DNA of 16,625 nucleotides from DAISIL01 sp036822015 (GTDB taxonomy: Bacteria > Bacteroidota > Bacteroidia > Cytophagales > Bernardetiaceae): positions 1 to 16,625 of the forward strand of contig DAISIL010000065.1 of assembly GCA_036822015.1 (NCBI GenBank). Direction: 5' to 3'. A model generated the notes under the pieces. That model searched no databases, was not told where the DNA came from, and saw only the letters and a list, made by a program, of their open reading frames with translations. Position numbers and translations under genes: made by a program. This document shows, one piece after another, positions 1 through 7,458 of this stretch. Positions within the stretch are counted from its first letter, which is position 1. Each line of letters opens with the position of its first letter.

Positions 1-628
1 CGCTTTGGAGGGCTTCAAAATCTGGAATGGATTCGGGAAAACTGATTTTGGTAGCGACCACAAATAGATTATTTTCCATCTGTACCTCCAAAACAAGACC
101 GGGCAACCCCTGATAAAACTTAGGGCCATCGCTAATGGGTATCTCTTCGGTGTACCAAACCCTTATCTTTCTGTTCGTTACATAATCACTACCAAAAGCG
201 AGCTTGCAAGGATGCGCCAAGATGGTTTTGGTGGAATCATAAAGTTGCCATTCAAAATCATGAAAGTTATCTTTGATGACAGACTTTATTCGGCGATAAG
301 CCATCTGTCTGTTGTTGAAATCCTTAATGATTAAAGAATTTCGATAACCATTTTTACTGATTCTTAATAGACCTATTTTTGTTTCTATTTCTTTATCAGG
401 AATATCAGGATATGCAGGGACATATTGAGAATACCCTTTGTCGTGCTGCAAAACGTATTGATAACGCTCGTTGGTAGTAGCTATAATTAGTTCAACCTGA
501 TGAGCAGGGGCTGTTTTTTTGATATGCTCTTCATTGGCAATACCATACTCTTGATAACTTACCTCAACAACATTTTGCCCGAACAGGCAGCAGGGCAGAG
601 CGATTAGAAATATTAGAACGTAAAGCAT
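1..628 (-). CDS. GLPGLI family secreted protein (C-terminus cut by window edge)
   Basis: This reading frame starts with ATG at 628 on the minus strand and stays open to the window edge, giving at least 209 residues. Residues 1-18 (MLYVLIFLIALPCCLFGQ) look like a cleavable signal peptide ending in the FGQ seen on many Bacteroidota exported proteins. The family signature is clear: WYTEEIP at about 158-164, then GPKFYQGLPGLVLE at 168-181, matching the GLPGLI family (named after this motif and essentially confined to Bacteroidota). The function of the family is not known; members are predicted periplasmic or outer-membrane-associated and often occur near TonB-dependent receptors. None is visible here, but the downstream side is cut off. 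It is divergent from the PKD lipoprotein at 755, with 126 bp between the two starts. Family assignment is firm; function is open. Confidence 0.85.
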   Translation of the reverse strand, partial: MLYVLIFLIALPCCLFGQNVVEVSYQEYGIANEEHIKKTAPAHQVELIIATTNERYQYVLQHDKGYSQYVPAYPDIPDKEIETKIGLLRISKNGYRNSLIIKDFNNRQMAYRRIKSVIKDNFHDFEWQLYDSTKTILAHPCKLAFGSDYVTNRKIRVWYTEEIPISDGPKFYQGLPGLVLEVQMENNLFVVATKISFPESIPDFEALQS

Positions 629-682
629 GAGTAGAAATCAACAAAAATCAAGCGAAACAATAACTTTTTCTGCTTTAAACTT

Positions 683-698
683 TCCCCAAAAATGGGGA
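683..698. repeat. Small inverted repeat between divergent genes
   Basis: TCCCC at 683-687 and GGGGA at 694-698 form a 5-bp inverted repeat around a 6-base A-rich loop. It abuts the TTG that I propose as the -33 element of the promoter for the gene at 755, so an operator for the divergent pair is possible. It is short enough to be chance. Confidence 0.25.
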
Positions 699-729
699 TT
701 GCGCGGCTTAGCCTATTGCGTGATCTTTG
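699..729 (+). promoter_or_regulatory. Candidate Bacteroidota-type promoter for the PKD lipoprotein gene
   Basis: TTG at 699-701 and GATCTTTG at 722-729 are separated by 20 bp. The second box matches the Bacteroidota -7 consensus TAnnTTTG at all but the first fixed position. Transcription would begin near 736, leaving a leader of about 19 bases before the ATG at 755. No Shine-Dalgarno sequence is present, which is usual in this phylum. Confidence 0.45.
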
Positions 730-754
730 TTGAATCATCAATTTACCCCATCGC

Positions 755-2320
755 ATGAAAAAGATCATTTTTTTAATTGCTTTTTTCTTAGGGCTTTGGA
801 GCTGCGGAGACAGCGACGACGATACCCCCACGCCTACCCCTGATCCCGAACCTGCGCCGACGGCTGCTTTTTCGTTTAGTCCCGAATCGCCGGAGGCAAA
901 TGAAGTGGTGCGTTTCAGTAATGGCTCCCAAAACGCGACAGCTTTTGTTTGGTCATCTGATCCGGCGGGCTTTTCTTCTACTGCCAAAGACCCCGAGCAT
1001 CGCTTTCCGGCGGCGGGTACGTTCACCATCACGCTCAAGGCGACGGGCCCCGGTGGTGAGGCGACGGTTTCGCGTAGCCTGACCGTGCGGGCGGCTCCTG
1101 TCGCGCCTACGGTGGCTTTTGTGTTTGCGCCTGAAAGCCCCGAAGCCGGTGAATCGGTGCAGTTTACGTCCACGACAACGAACGCCGATACCTTCGCCTG
1201 GGACTTCGGCGATGGGCAAAACAGCAGCATAGCCAACCCCACGCACACCTACGCCAACGCCGGCACCTATACCGTGCGCCTGACCGTGGGCGGCCCCGGT
1301 GGTGAGGCGACAGTTTCGCGTAGCCTGACCGTGCGGGCGGCTCCTGTCGCGCCTACGGTGGCTTTTGTGTTTGCGCCTGAAAGCCCCGAAGCCGGTGAAT
1401 CGGTGCAGTTTACGTCCACGACAACGAACGCCGATACCTTCGCCTGGGACTTCGGCGATGGGCAAAACAGCAGCATAGCCAACCCCACGCACACCTACGC
1501 CAACGCCGGCACCTATACCGTGCGCCTGACCGTGCGCGGCTCCGGTGGTGAGGCGACCGCTGAGCAGTCCCTGACCGTGCGGGCGGCAGCGACGGGCGGC
1601 AGCGGTGATGCTTGCCAGGGTGAAAATCCTTGCGACTTACCGCCCTGCTACGTAACCGAAGTTCGGACGACGGCGACCTCATCTGGGGTCAGTTCGCAGG
1701 TCAGAAGTGTGTTTGCGTACCAGGTCGTGGCTGGCGTAAAGGTCATTAGCCAGCTCACCAACACCACCGGCACACCCGCCGGCACGATCACGGTCATCTC
1801 CGAGTACAGCTACGACGAACGCGCCCGCAACACCCGCATTGTCTCCCGTACCCAAAGTCCATTTTTGCCCCAGGAGATTGTCGTGCGCAACGAGCGCACC
1901 TACGACGACTGCCGCTTGATCCGAGAGGACAACTACGACACCGACGGCAACCTGACCGACTACCTCACGCATAGCTACGATGCCGCCGGACGGCGCATTG
2001 AGTCCACGAGCTACGACGCAGCCGGAAACTTCACGGGACGAACGACTTTTACTGACTTTGATGCCCGCAACCAGCACCAACTCCAGGAGGCTTTCGGGGC
2101 TGATAACGCCTTGATCTCATCGACAAGATTTGTTTATCAAAATTGCCAACCCGCCACGACAACGACCCGTAATGCCAGTGGGGTAATCATTTTTGAACAA
2201 ACCGGCACTTTTAATGCCCAAGGCTTCCTGGATCGCGCCGTGAGTACACAAACGATCAGTGAAGCAGGCGTTACGATCACGACAAACGCCGAAAGCCTGT
2301 ACAGCTACCAATGCGACTAG
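755..2320 (+). CDS. PKD-domain surface lipoprotein with YD/RHS-like C-terminal region
   Basis: This 521-residue protein begins with a lipoprotein signal (MKKIIFLIAFFLGLWSC, acylated Cys17). The next residues, GDSDDD, are acidic, as in Bacteroidota lipoprotein export signals that place proteins on the outer face of the outer membrane. A proline/threonine linker (24-36) leads to three PKD domains at about 37-112, 118-194 and 200-276. The first is divergent and lacks the WDFGDG core; the second and third are the same over most of their 82-residue period, each with WDFGDG and NPTHTYANAGTYTV. A cysteine-containing segment (288-298, three Cys) leads to a region of about 220 residues with YD-type motifs (YDAAGRRIESTSYDAAGN near 409-426) like RHS/YD repeats, here few and degenerate. 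PKD domains usually mediate protein or carbohydrate contacts at the surface, so an adhesin or structural role is likely, but no enzyme motif is seen. Its stop codon overlaps that of the convergent gene. Confidence 0.85.
   Translation: MKKIIFLIAFFLGLWSCGDSDDDTPTPTPDPEPAPTAAFSFSPESPEANEVVRFSNGSQNATAFVWSSDPAGFSSTAKDPEHRFPAAGTFTITLKATGPGGEATVSRSLTVRAAPVAPTVAFVFAPESPEAGESVQFTSTTTNADTFAWDFGDGQNSSIANPTHTYANAGTYTVRLTVGGPGGEATVSRSLTVRAAPVAPTVAFVFAPESPEAGESVQFTSTTTNADTFAWDFGDGQNSSIANPTHTYANAGTYTVRLTVRGSGGEATAEQSLTVRAAATGGSGDACQGENPCDLPPCYVTEVRTTATSSGVSSQVRSVFAYQVVAGVKVISQLTNTTGTPAGTITVISEYSYDERARNTRIVSRTQSPFLPQEIVVRNERTYDDCRLIREDNYDTDGNLTDYLTHSYDAAGRRIESTSYDAAGNFTGRTTFTDFDARNQHQLQEAFGADNALISSTRFVYQNCQPATTTTRNASGVIIFEQTGTFNAQGFLDRAVSTQTISEAGVTITTNAESLYSYQCD
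1067..1534 (+). repeat. Near-perfect tandem duplication of one PKD unit, period 246 bp
   Basis: Bases 1067-1288 and 1313-1534 are identical over 222 bp by direct comparison, with period 246 bp (82 codons). The first flanking differences are at 1066/1312 (g versus a) and 1289/1535 (g versus c). Identity at silent positions as well as at protein level points to a recent in-frame duplication or gene conversion. Confidence 0.95.
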
Positions 2321-3753
2321 GGTAGCAGTCCGTAACGTTGCGTGAACTGTTCGCGCTCAAAAGGCTTGAGCTTCTCGTAGGGAATGTAAAGCGTATAGTA
2401 GTAATAACTGACAGGATCGAAGTACAGCAAGCGCAGGTTTTCAAACAAGCAGTTGATTTGCTCCAACTCCCCGAGTGCTTCGGGGAGTTTTTTGGGGGCA
2501 GGGTTTTGGAGGCGCAGCAGTTGCTGGGCCAGGATTACGAGCCGTTGGGCAAACTTGGGGTCATCGGTGGGATAGAGATCGGAAAGTTGGATGGTCGCCC
2601 CGGTCTGGAGATCGAAGTTAAGGGAATGTACCTCGGGCTTATGTGCCTCACGATAAATGGAAAAGCTAAGGCTCATCAGGCGGTCGTTGGCGTAGAGGAG
2701 GGCGTAGTCGCCTCGGACGGGCGTAAGGGAGGACTGGCTTAGGTCGCGCCATCGGCGGATGCGCCGGGGGATGATCGAATCGTTGAAACGCCCCAGGACG
2801 GTATCCGAAGGCAGGGCGGCCAGGACGGGATAGTAGAGCGTATCGAGGCGTTGGGTGGGTGTTTTGTGCCAGCGTTGGTAGTCTTCCAGGACAAAGGGCA
2901 GTACCTCCTCGGTAAGCCAAAACTTGAGGGGGTCTTTTCCTTCGGGGGCTGTCCAGCTACCCTCAAAACGAAACTGCTCATCCATCGTACCGACAAAAGC
3001 ACCCGTCCATTTGTTGCGCTCGCGTCCGATGAACTCCCGCAAATCCCAGGTCTTGGAGCTATCGACGCGGTGGGGACGCAGGGTGAGGTCTTTCCAGATG
3101 TGTTCGTAGTAGTAGTTTCCTTTCAAAAACTGACTGCTCTGATAATCTTCTTTGAGGCAAAAGAAAGCTGTCAAATCTCGGTCGCCGTCCATGCCTCCTC
3201 GCCAGCGTCCCCAGATGCCATATCGTCGCGTGCGTGCGGCTTGATCGTCCGAAGCTGGATCAGGAGGCGGGGCAAAGGTTTTTTCAAATTTTCCGGTCTG
3301 ATCGGCCGGGACGAAGAAAGGTGTTTTGAAGGCAATAATGGGTTCGGTTTCTGTCCATTGCCCAATGGCCATGGGGTTGTCCTGGTATTGCAGCACGGTG
3401 GCCTGGGATAGGATGGGGTGTTGTAGGAAAAAGCGATACTGCTCGCCTGTCCGCTCCACGGCTACGATGCGCCAGTGTTCTTGATTGAGGCCACGGGTGA
3501 TTTGGAGCATATACCCCTGCCCGGGCATCATCCGAAAAACAAAAGTGGTGTTGATTTCGGCGTAGGGTTCGACGATCACAAATTCGCCGTTCTCTTGTGG
3601 CTGCACGCGCACCCATTCCGAGGGAAACCCCTGTAACAAGGCGACCATATCGGCGGCCTTCTCGGCGCGTTCGGTGGACTGCCCACAGCCTAGGAGCGAT
3701 AGAAAAGCGCAGCCGTAGAGAAAAAAAAGGGTTTTTGAGGCAAAATCAAGCAT
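2317..3753 (-). CDS. Lipoprotein with DUF3298/RsiV-like C-terminal domain
   Basis: I chose the ATG at 3753, giving 478 residues, because translation from there starts directly with a lipoprotein signal (MLDFASKTLFFLYGCAFLSLLGC, Cys23). An upstream ATG at 3798 would add 15 residues before it. The following GQSTERAEK has no strong acidic export signal, so a periplasm-facing location is more likely than the surface. The middle is rich in W, Y and D and includes a segment (RYGIWGRWRGGMDGDRDLTA) resembling nothing I recognise. The last 120 or so residues follow the DUF3298 pattern: SLNFDLQTGATIQLSDLYP, then a hydrophobic helix, then a strand with aromatics (YYYYTLYIPYEKLKPF). This domain occurs at the C-terminus of the RsiV anti-sigma factor and in many bacterial lipoproteins, where it is thought to bind a ligand. 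No transmembrane anti-sigma part is seen here. It converges on the PKD lipoprotein and diverges from the propeller protein. Confidence 0.75.
   Translation of the reverse strand: MLDFASKTLFFLYGCAFLSLLGCGQSTERAEKAADMVALLQGFPSEWVRVQPQENGEFVIVEPYAEINTTFVFRMMPGQGYMLQITRGLNQEHWRIVAVERTGEQYRFFLQHPILSQATVLQYQDNPMAIGQWTETEPIIAFKTPFFVPADQTGKFEKTFAPPPDPASDDQAARTRRYGIWGRWRGGMDGDRDLTAFFCLKEDYQSSQFLKGNYYYEHIWKDLTLRPHRVDSSKTWDLREFIGRERNKWTGAFVGTMDEQFRFEGSWTAPEGKDPLKFWLTEEVLPFVLEDYQRWHKTPTQRLDTLYYPVLAALPSDTVLGRFNDSIIPRRIRRWRDLSQSSLTPVRGDYALLYANDRLMSLSFSIYREAHKPEVHSLNFDLQTGATIQLSDLYPTDDPKFAQRLVILAQQLLRLQNPAPKKLPEALGELEQINCLFENLRLLYFDPVSYYYYTLYIPYEKLKPFEREQFTQRYGLLP
2465..2493 (+). terminator. Intrinsic terminator inside the opposite-strand gene
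   Basis: A perfect 10-bp stem (AACTCCCCGA at 2465-2474 with TCGGGGAGTT at 2480-2489) encloses the loop GTGCT. The run of six T residues begins in the stem at 2488 and ends at 2493. This is a textbook factor-independent terminator for plus-strand transcripts, 145 bp after the stop codon of the PKD gene. It lies in codons of the convergent lipoprotein gene. The opposite strand has no T run after the stem, so it should act in one direction only. Confidence 0.75.
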
Positions 3754-3871
3754 TGACTCGAGGTGTGGTTTAACTTTTGTGATCGTTAAAGTAAGCAATC
3801 TAGCTAATTTTTTGTTTTTTTGCTAAATATTTCTTTACCTTATCACCCAAACATTTTTGATTCTTGTGCGC

Positions 3872-6800
3872 ATGAGCAGCCCTTTTCGTTCGTTTATAGT
3901 CGCTTTGTGGATGTGCGTGGGAGTGGCAATGGTGGCACGAGGGCAAAACGGCTTTCACTACTTGAGGCATTATCAGCATAGCTTTACGCACCTCGATTAC
4001 AAAAACAACGACCTGATCCAGACCCAAGATGGGGTCTTGTATATCGCTAACCGAAAGGGAATCATTACTTTTGATGGGGCGCATTGGGAGCATATCCTCA
4101 CTAAGGGATCCGTTTACGTTCTCAAGCAAGACCCGGAGAGAGGGCGTATTTATGTGGGTGGTAAAAGCGATTTTGGCTATCTCAAAGATCAGCTTTCGGG
4201 GATACCCCAGTATATTTCGCTGTCCCAGGATCAGTATGTCGGCTATGACTTTGTCCGGCTTGAAGTCCTGGATAATCGTTTGTACGCTTTTGCCGATGAG
4301 TTGCTGGTCGCCTTTGATCTGCTGACTAACAGCGTGATCCAAACCTGGCAATCCGAAGCTACCCGTACTTTGACGGGGTTTTTCGTATGTGCGGGCAAGC
4401 CTTATTTGGTGTGGGAAAACGAGGGCATCGTTCGTCTGGATGCCGAGCAGGGGCAGTCTCTGGTTGTTAAGTTGCCCGATGCCGAGGACGAGGTGAGTTA
4501 TTATACGCCTTTGCTGCAAAGCGATGAGGTACTCCTGGGAACCCTCGAAGGAAAGCTGTTTCGCTTTGACGGTCAGACCTTAAAAAAAATTGAAATTGAT
4601 GAGGCGACTTACGTTGAAAAAAGTCAGCCTATCTCTGCCGTCGATTTGGGAAACAACCTGATTGCATTTGCGACCCTGCGTGGTGGTTGTCTGATGGTTA
4701 ATATCCAAACGGGAAAGGTCAAAGAAATCATCAACACCCAGTCGGGTCTGCCCGTCAATGAAGTTCTGGCTATTGCAAAAGACAGCCAACAAGGACTTTG
4801 GATGCTGCACAGCTACGGCTATACCCGCCTGGATATGCGTTTGCCGTTTCGCAACTTTTCGTATTATCCGGGGCTGGCAGGGCGTATCCTGGATGCCTCC
4901 CGCCACAACGGACGTTTTTATGTCGGGACAACCGAAGGTTTGTTTGTTTTGGAGGAAATCAAAAACTATCGGCAGGTGGCTTATGTCGTCCAACAACGCA
5001 TAGACCCCAACCAAGTCCTCAAAAAGGGAGGGGCTGGCGCCTCCTCCCAACAAGTCGGCAATAGCATCGCCGAAGCCAAAAAAGAGGAACTCTTCAAAGA
5101 CCCACTCCTGACACTCAAGCCCAACCTACGCATCAATCCCGAAACCGGACAACTCACCGACCCTGCCGAAGAAGAACTCTCCAAAAAAGAGCAACGCCAA
5201 CTCAAAAAACAAGAACGCCGCCGCCAACGCCTCCTCCAACGCCTCGAAGAGCAGCAAGAGGAAGAAGAAGAAGAAGAAAAGAAGGAGGAAGAAGAAAGCT
5301 CACCTACCCCAGAGCAGTCCACCGAAGAGGAACAAGACCCACGGCCCGAATCCGAAACTACCCCAGAGGAGCAGCCCACCCGAGGCAAAAAACAAGGCAC
5401 AGCCGAATCGAACCGCCTTGAGCTAGATGCCTATAAGTTGCAGGTCAAGCGCGAACTCGAGCTACAATCGGTCAAGTATCTCTATCAGCGGGTGTCCGGC
5501 TTGGAGGCCGCCGAGGTGCGTCAGATTGTGCGCCTCAAAGACCAGTTGGTGATCTTGCACCGCGACGGCGTTTTTGCCCTGACCGATGCCCAAAAAGCAG
5601 AGAAGATCAGTAGTCGCATCCCGATTGCGGTCTTGCCCGCCCCCATGCCCAATCATCTGCTCATCCAGACGGCGCAGCAAGTGAGCTTGCTGGCCTACCA
5701 AAAAAAGCAATGGAAAGAAGTTGCACAAACTGCTGGCTTTCAGGATGAACTCACCGGAGTAGCCACCGATCCACAAGGGCGGATTTGGGCTTTGGGCAAA
5801 AACTTCATCCATCTACTCACCCTTGCGGAGGCAGACGAACGCCTGGAAGCGGTCTCTTTTCCGATCAAAAACAACTTCGATGACCCAGCCATACCGATCA
5901 TACAAAACGATACGCTTTTTGTGCTGCTCTCGGAGGTGGCTTATTTTTTTGATGCGGACAATCAAAAATTCGTCGTCGATACCCTCAATGCCGTAACGAC
6001 ACAAGTGGCCGAAACGGTGCTTAGCCAAAACCAAGAAATCGCCTGGCTCAAGCAAGACCGAAAATGGGATATTCTCGGCAAGCATCCTTACAACGCCGCT
6101 AATGCTTTTTTGCTTAACCTGTTGGGACAAACGGATCGCCTACTCACGGATACGGACACGGACTACGTCTGGGTCATTACCCACAACAACCAGTTGTACC
6201 GTTTTCACATCAACCATAAGCTCGATCTGAATTATGGGTATCCCTTGCGCATCCATGCCATCCGTAATCCGCTCAACGATACCTTTTTCCCTAACGAAAA
6301 AATCTATGTCCCTTATGAAGCCAACAGCATCGACATTGAGTTTCGGCGGGCGGATTATTTGAGCGGTGATCTGATCGACTACCAGTACATTCTCCTGGGC
6401 GGCAACCAAAAGAAGACCAACGACTGGTCGGACTGGACCACCAACAACAAATTGTCTTTCTCCGCCCTCGATAACGGCAAATATACTCTCAAAATCAGGG
6501 GACGCAATATCTTCGGAGAAATCAGCGAAAGCCCTCCCATCACGTTTCGCATCCGCCCCCCTTACTGGCAGACCTCCTGGTTTTATGCCCTGGAAGCTCT
6601 TTTCTTTGCTTTCCTGGTGGGTATTACGGCTTTTTTCAACCGAAAACTAACCCAGGAAACGCGCTGGATCATCATTTTGCGACAAACCCTAACCATCCTG
6701 ACGCTCATCATGTGTATGGAGTTCCTCAAAGTTGTCCTGGAGTCATGGGTCAATATCAGCGGGTCGCCGGTCGTGGATTTTGGGATGGAGGTACTTTTTG

Positions 6801-6883
6801 CCTTAATGATCTTTCCGGTGGAGCGTCTTTTGGCGCATTATGTGTTCGGTAACGACCCTTCGGCACTACCCGTCAAATCCTGA
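3872..6883 (+). CDS. Two-component-regulator-type propeller / Y_Y_Y domain membrane protein without kinase
   Basis: I chose the ATG at 3872 (1003 residues), since it gives a clean signal peptide (MSSPFRSFIVALWMCVGVAMVARGQ); a TTG at 3857 would only add five residues. About 25-380 and 530-800 look like beta-propeller blades of the Reg_prop type (for example TQDGVLYIANRKGIITFDG and GRFYVGTTEGLFVLE). A charged, low-complexity coiled-coil segment (about 385-525), with a near-continuous glutamate run near 455-475, interrupts the propeller. A triple-tyrosine (Y_Y_Y) domain follows at about 811-900 (YVPYEANSIDIEF, IDYQYILLGG, SDWTTNNKLSF, GKYTLKIRGRN). Three hydrophobic spans follow at about 903-923, 933-960 and 967-992. 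Family members usually continue into a histidine kinase or DNA-binding domain; this one ends after the membrane spans. It is probably a periplasmic sensor or scaffold acting through a separate partner. The response regulator gene lies 122 bp downstream but has its own promoter. Confidence 0.8.
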   Translation: MSSPFRSFIVALWMCVGVAMVARGQNGFHYLRHYQHSFTHLDYKNNDLIQTQDGVLYIANRKGIITFDGAHWEHILTKGSVYVLKQDPERGRIYVGGKSDFGYLKDQLSGIPQYISLSQDQYVGYDFVRLEVLDNRLYAFADELLVAFDLLTNSVIQTWQSEATRTLTGFFVCAGKPYLVWENEGIVRLDAEQGQSLVVKLPDAEDEVSYYTPLLQSDEVLLGTLEGKLFRFDGQTLKKIEIDEATYVEKSQPISAVDLGNNLIAFATLRGGCLMVNIQTGKVKEIINTQSGLPVNEVLAIAKDSQQGLWMLHSYGYTRLDMRLPFRNFSYYPGLAGRILDASRHNGRFYVGTTEGLFVLEEIKNYRQVAYVVQQRIDPNQVLKKGGAGASSQQVGNSIAEAKKEELFKDPLLTLKPNLRINPETGQLTDPAEEELSKKEQRQLKKQERRRQRLLQRLEEQQEEEEEEEKKEEEESSPTPEQSTEEEQDPRPESETTPEEQPTRGKKQGTAESNRLELDAYKLQVKRELELQSVKYLYQRVSGLEAAEVRQIVRLKDQLVILHRDGVFALTDAQKAEKISSRIPIAVLPAPMPNHLLIQTAQQVSLLAYQKKQWKEVAQTAGFQDELTGVATDPQGRIWALGKNFIHLLTLAEADERLEAVSFPIKNNFDDPAIPIIQNDTLFVLLSEVAYFFDADNQKFVVDTLNAVTTQVAETVLSQNQEIAWLKQDRKWDILGKHPYNAANAFLLNLLGQTDRLLTDTDTDYVWVITHNNQLYRFHINHKLDLNYGYPLRIHAIRNPLNDTFFPNEKIYVPYEANSIDIEFRRADYLSGDLIDYQYILLGGNQKKTNDWSDWTTNNKLSFSALDNGKYTLKIRGRNIFGEISESPPITFRIRPPYWQTSWFYALEALFFAFLVGITAFFNRKLTQETRWIIILRQTLTILTLIMCMEFLKVVLESWVNISGSPVVDFGMEVLFALMIFPVERLLAHYVFGNDPSALPVKS

Positions 6884-6929
6884 CAAAGGGAACTTTTTAT
6901 GTGAGAAAATGATTATTGTTAGATTTTAG

Positions 6930-6960
6930 TTGGTGCATTCACAAAAAAATACTAACTTTG
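6930..6960 (+). promoter_or_regulatory. Bacteroidota-type promoter for the response regulator
   Basis: TTG at 6930-6932 and TAACTTTG at 6953-6960 are 20 bp apart. The second box is a full match to the TAnnTTTG -7 consensus. Transcription would start near 6967, giving a leader of about 39 bases to the ATG at 7006. This supports separate transcription of the receiver gene from the propeller gene upstream and argues against the in-frame TTG at 6916 as its start. Confidence 0.6.
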
Positions 6961-7005
6961 AGTCAAACAAATACATTTTCGTTTTTGTTGAAACGCGCTC
7001 AAAGT

Positions 7006-7458
7006 ATGTTAAACAGAATAAAAAGCCGAGTGATCCTTTACGCCGACGACGATCCCGAAGATCGAATGCTGGCCCAGGATGCCTTTGAAGATAGCCGCAT
7101 CAAAGGGGAGCTGCGATTTGTCAATGATGGCGAGGAGTTGTTGGCTTACTTGCACCGCAAGCCTCCTTTTGTGAATCCAAGAGAGTTCCCGCTACCCCAG
7201 TTGATTTTGTTAGACCTCAACATGCCCCGAAAAGACGGACGAGAGGTACTCAAAGAAATCAAAACACACCAAAACCTGCGACACATTCCCATCATTATCC
7301 TGACCACCTCAAGGGCCGAAGAAGACATCGCCCGTACCTACGGACTGGGCGGCAACTCCTTTATCACTAAGCCCGTTACTTACGATGGACTGGTTACGAT
7401 CATGAAAACCCTTGCCCACTACTGGCTTGATATGGTAGAACCGCCGCCGATGGCTTGA
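7006..7458 (+). CDS. Single-domain response regulator (Rcp1/CheY-like receiver)
   Basis: Translation from ATG 7006 gives 150 residues consisting only of a receiver domain. The acidic pocket is in ILYADDDPEDR (D14/D15). The phosphoacceptor is D70 in LILLDLNMPRKDG, the switch threonine is T100 in IIILTTSRAEED, and the conserved lysine is K122 in SFITKPV, so all catalytic residues are present. The DDDPEDR start and the insertion between beta 2 and beta 3 (RKPPFVNPREFPLP) are typical of Rcp1-type receivers, which often partner phytochrome- or GAF-type kinases. It has no output domain and should act by protein contact or phosphorelay. The 3' end overlaps the convergent glycosyltransferase gene by 40 bp. 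The GAF histidine kinase on the other strand is a plausible partner; this is inference from proximity and family only. An extended ORF from TTG 6916 was rejected. Confidence 0.92.
   Translation: MLNRIKSRVILYADDDPEDRMLAQDAFEDSRIKGELRFVNDGEELLAYLHRKPPFVNPREFPLPQLILLDLNMPRKDGREVLKEIKTHQNLRHIPIIILTTSRAEEDIARTYGLGGNSFITKPVTYDGLVTIMKTLAHYWLDMVEPPPMA

Noticed and set aside
613..1494. Minus-strand ORFs at 613-1248, 953-1492 and 1267-1494 that look like a repeated gene family
   Set aside because: They lie antisense to the PKD repeats, and their similarity to each other simply mirrors the 246-bp duplication. The plus strand has the signal peptide and domain motifs.
1091..1536. CRISPR-like or satellite repeat
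   Set aside because: There are only two copies, the period is a multiple of three and the unit is a PKD domain in frame.
2851..3411. Plus-strand ORF of 186 residues
   Set aside because: It is antisense to the lipoprotein gene at 2317-3753, has no recognisable domain or credible start context, and is explained by codon bias of the real gene.
3857..3871. TTG start five codons upstream of the propeller gene ATG
   Set aside because: The ATG at 3872 gives a complete signal peptide with a normal N-terminus, and no sequence feature favours TTG.
3800..4519. Minus-strand ORF of 239 residues with no annotated partner
   Set aside because: It covers the promoter region and 5' end of the propeller gene; its product ends in a lysine-rich tail read from AT-rich intergenic DNA and has no domain I recognise.
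4981..5400. Serine- and cysteine-rich minus-strand ORF of 139 residues
   Set aside because: Poly-serine is the antisense reading of the glutamate-codon repeats in the propeller gene.
6916..7005. Extended N-terminus of the response regulator from TTG 6916
   Set aside because: The extension spans the clear promoter at 6930-6960, and receiver homology begins right after the ATG at 7006.
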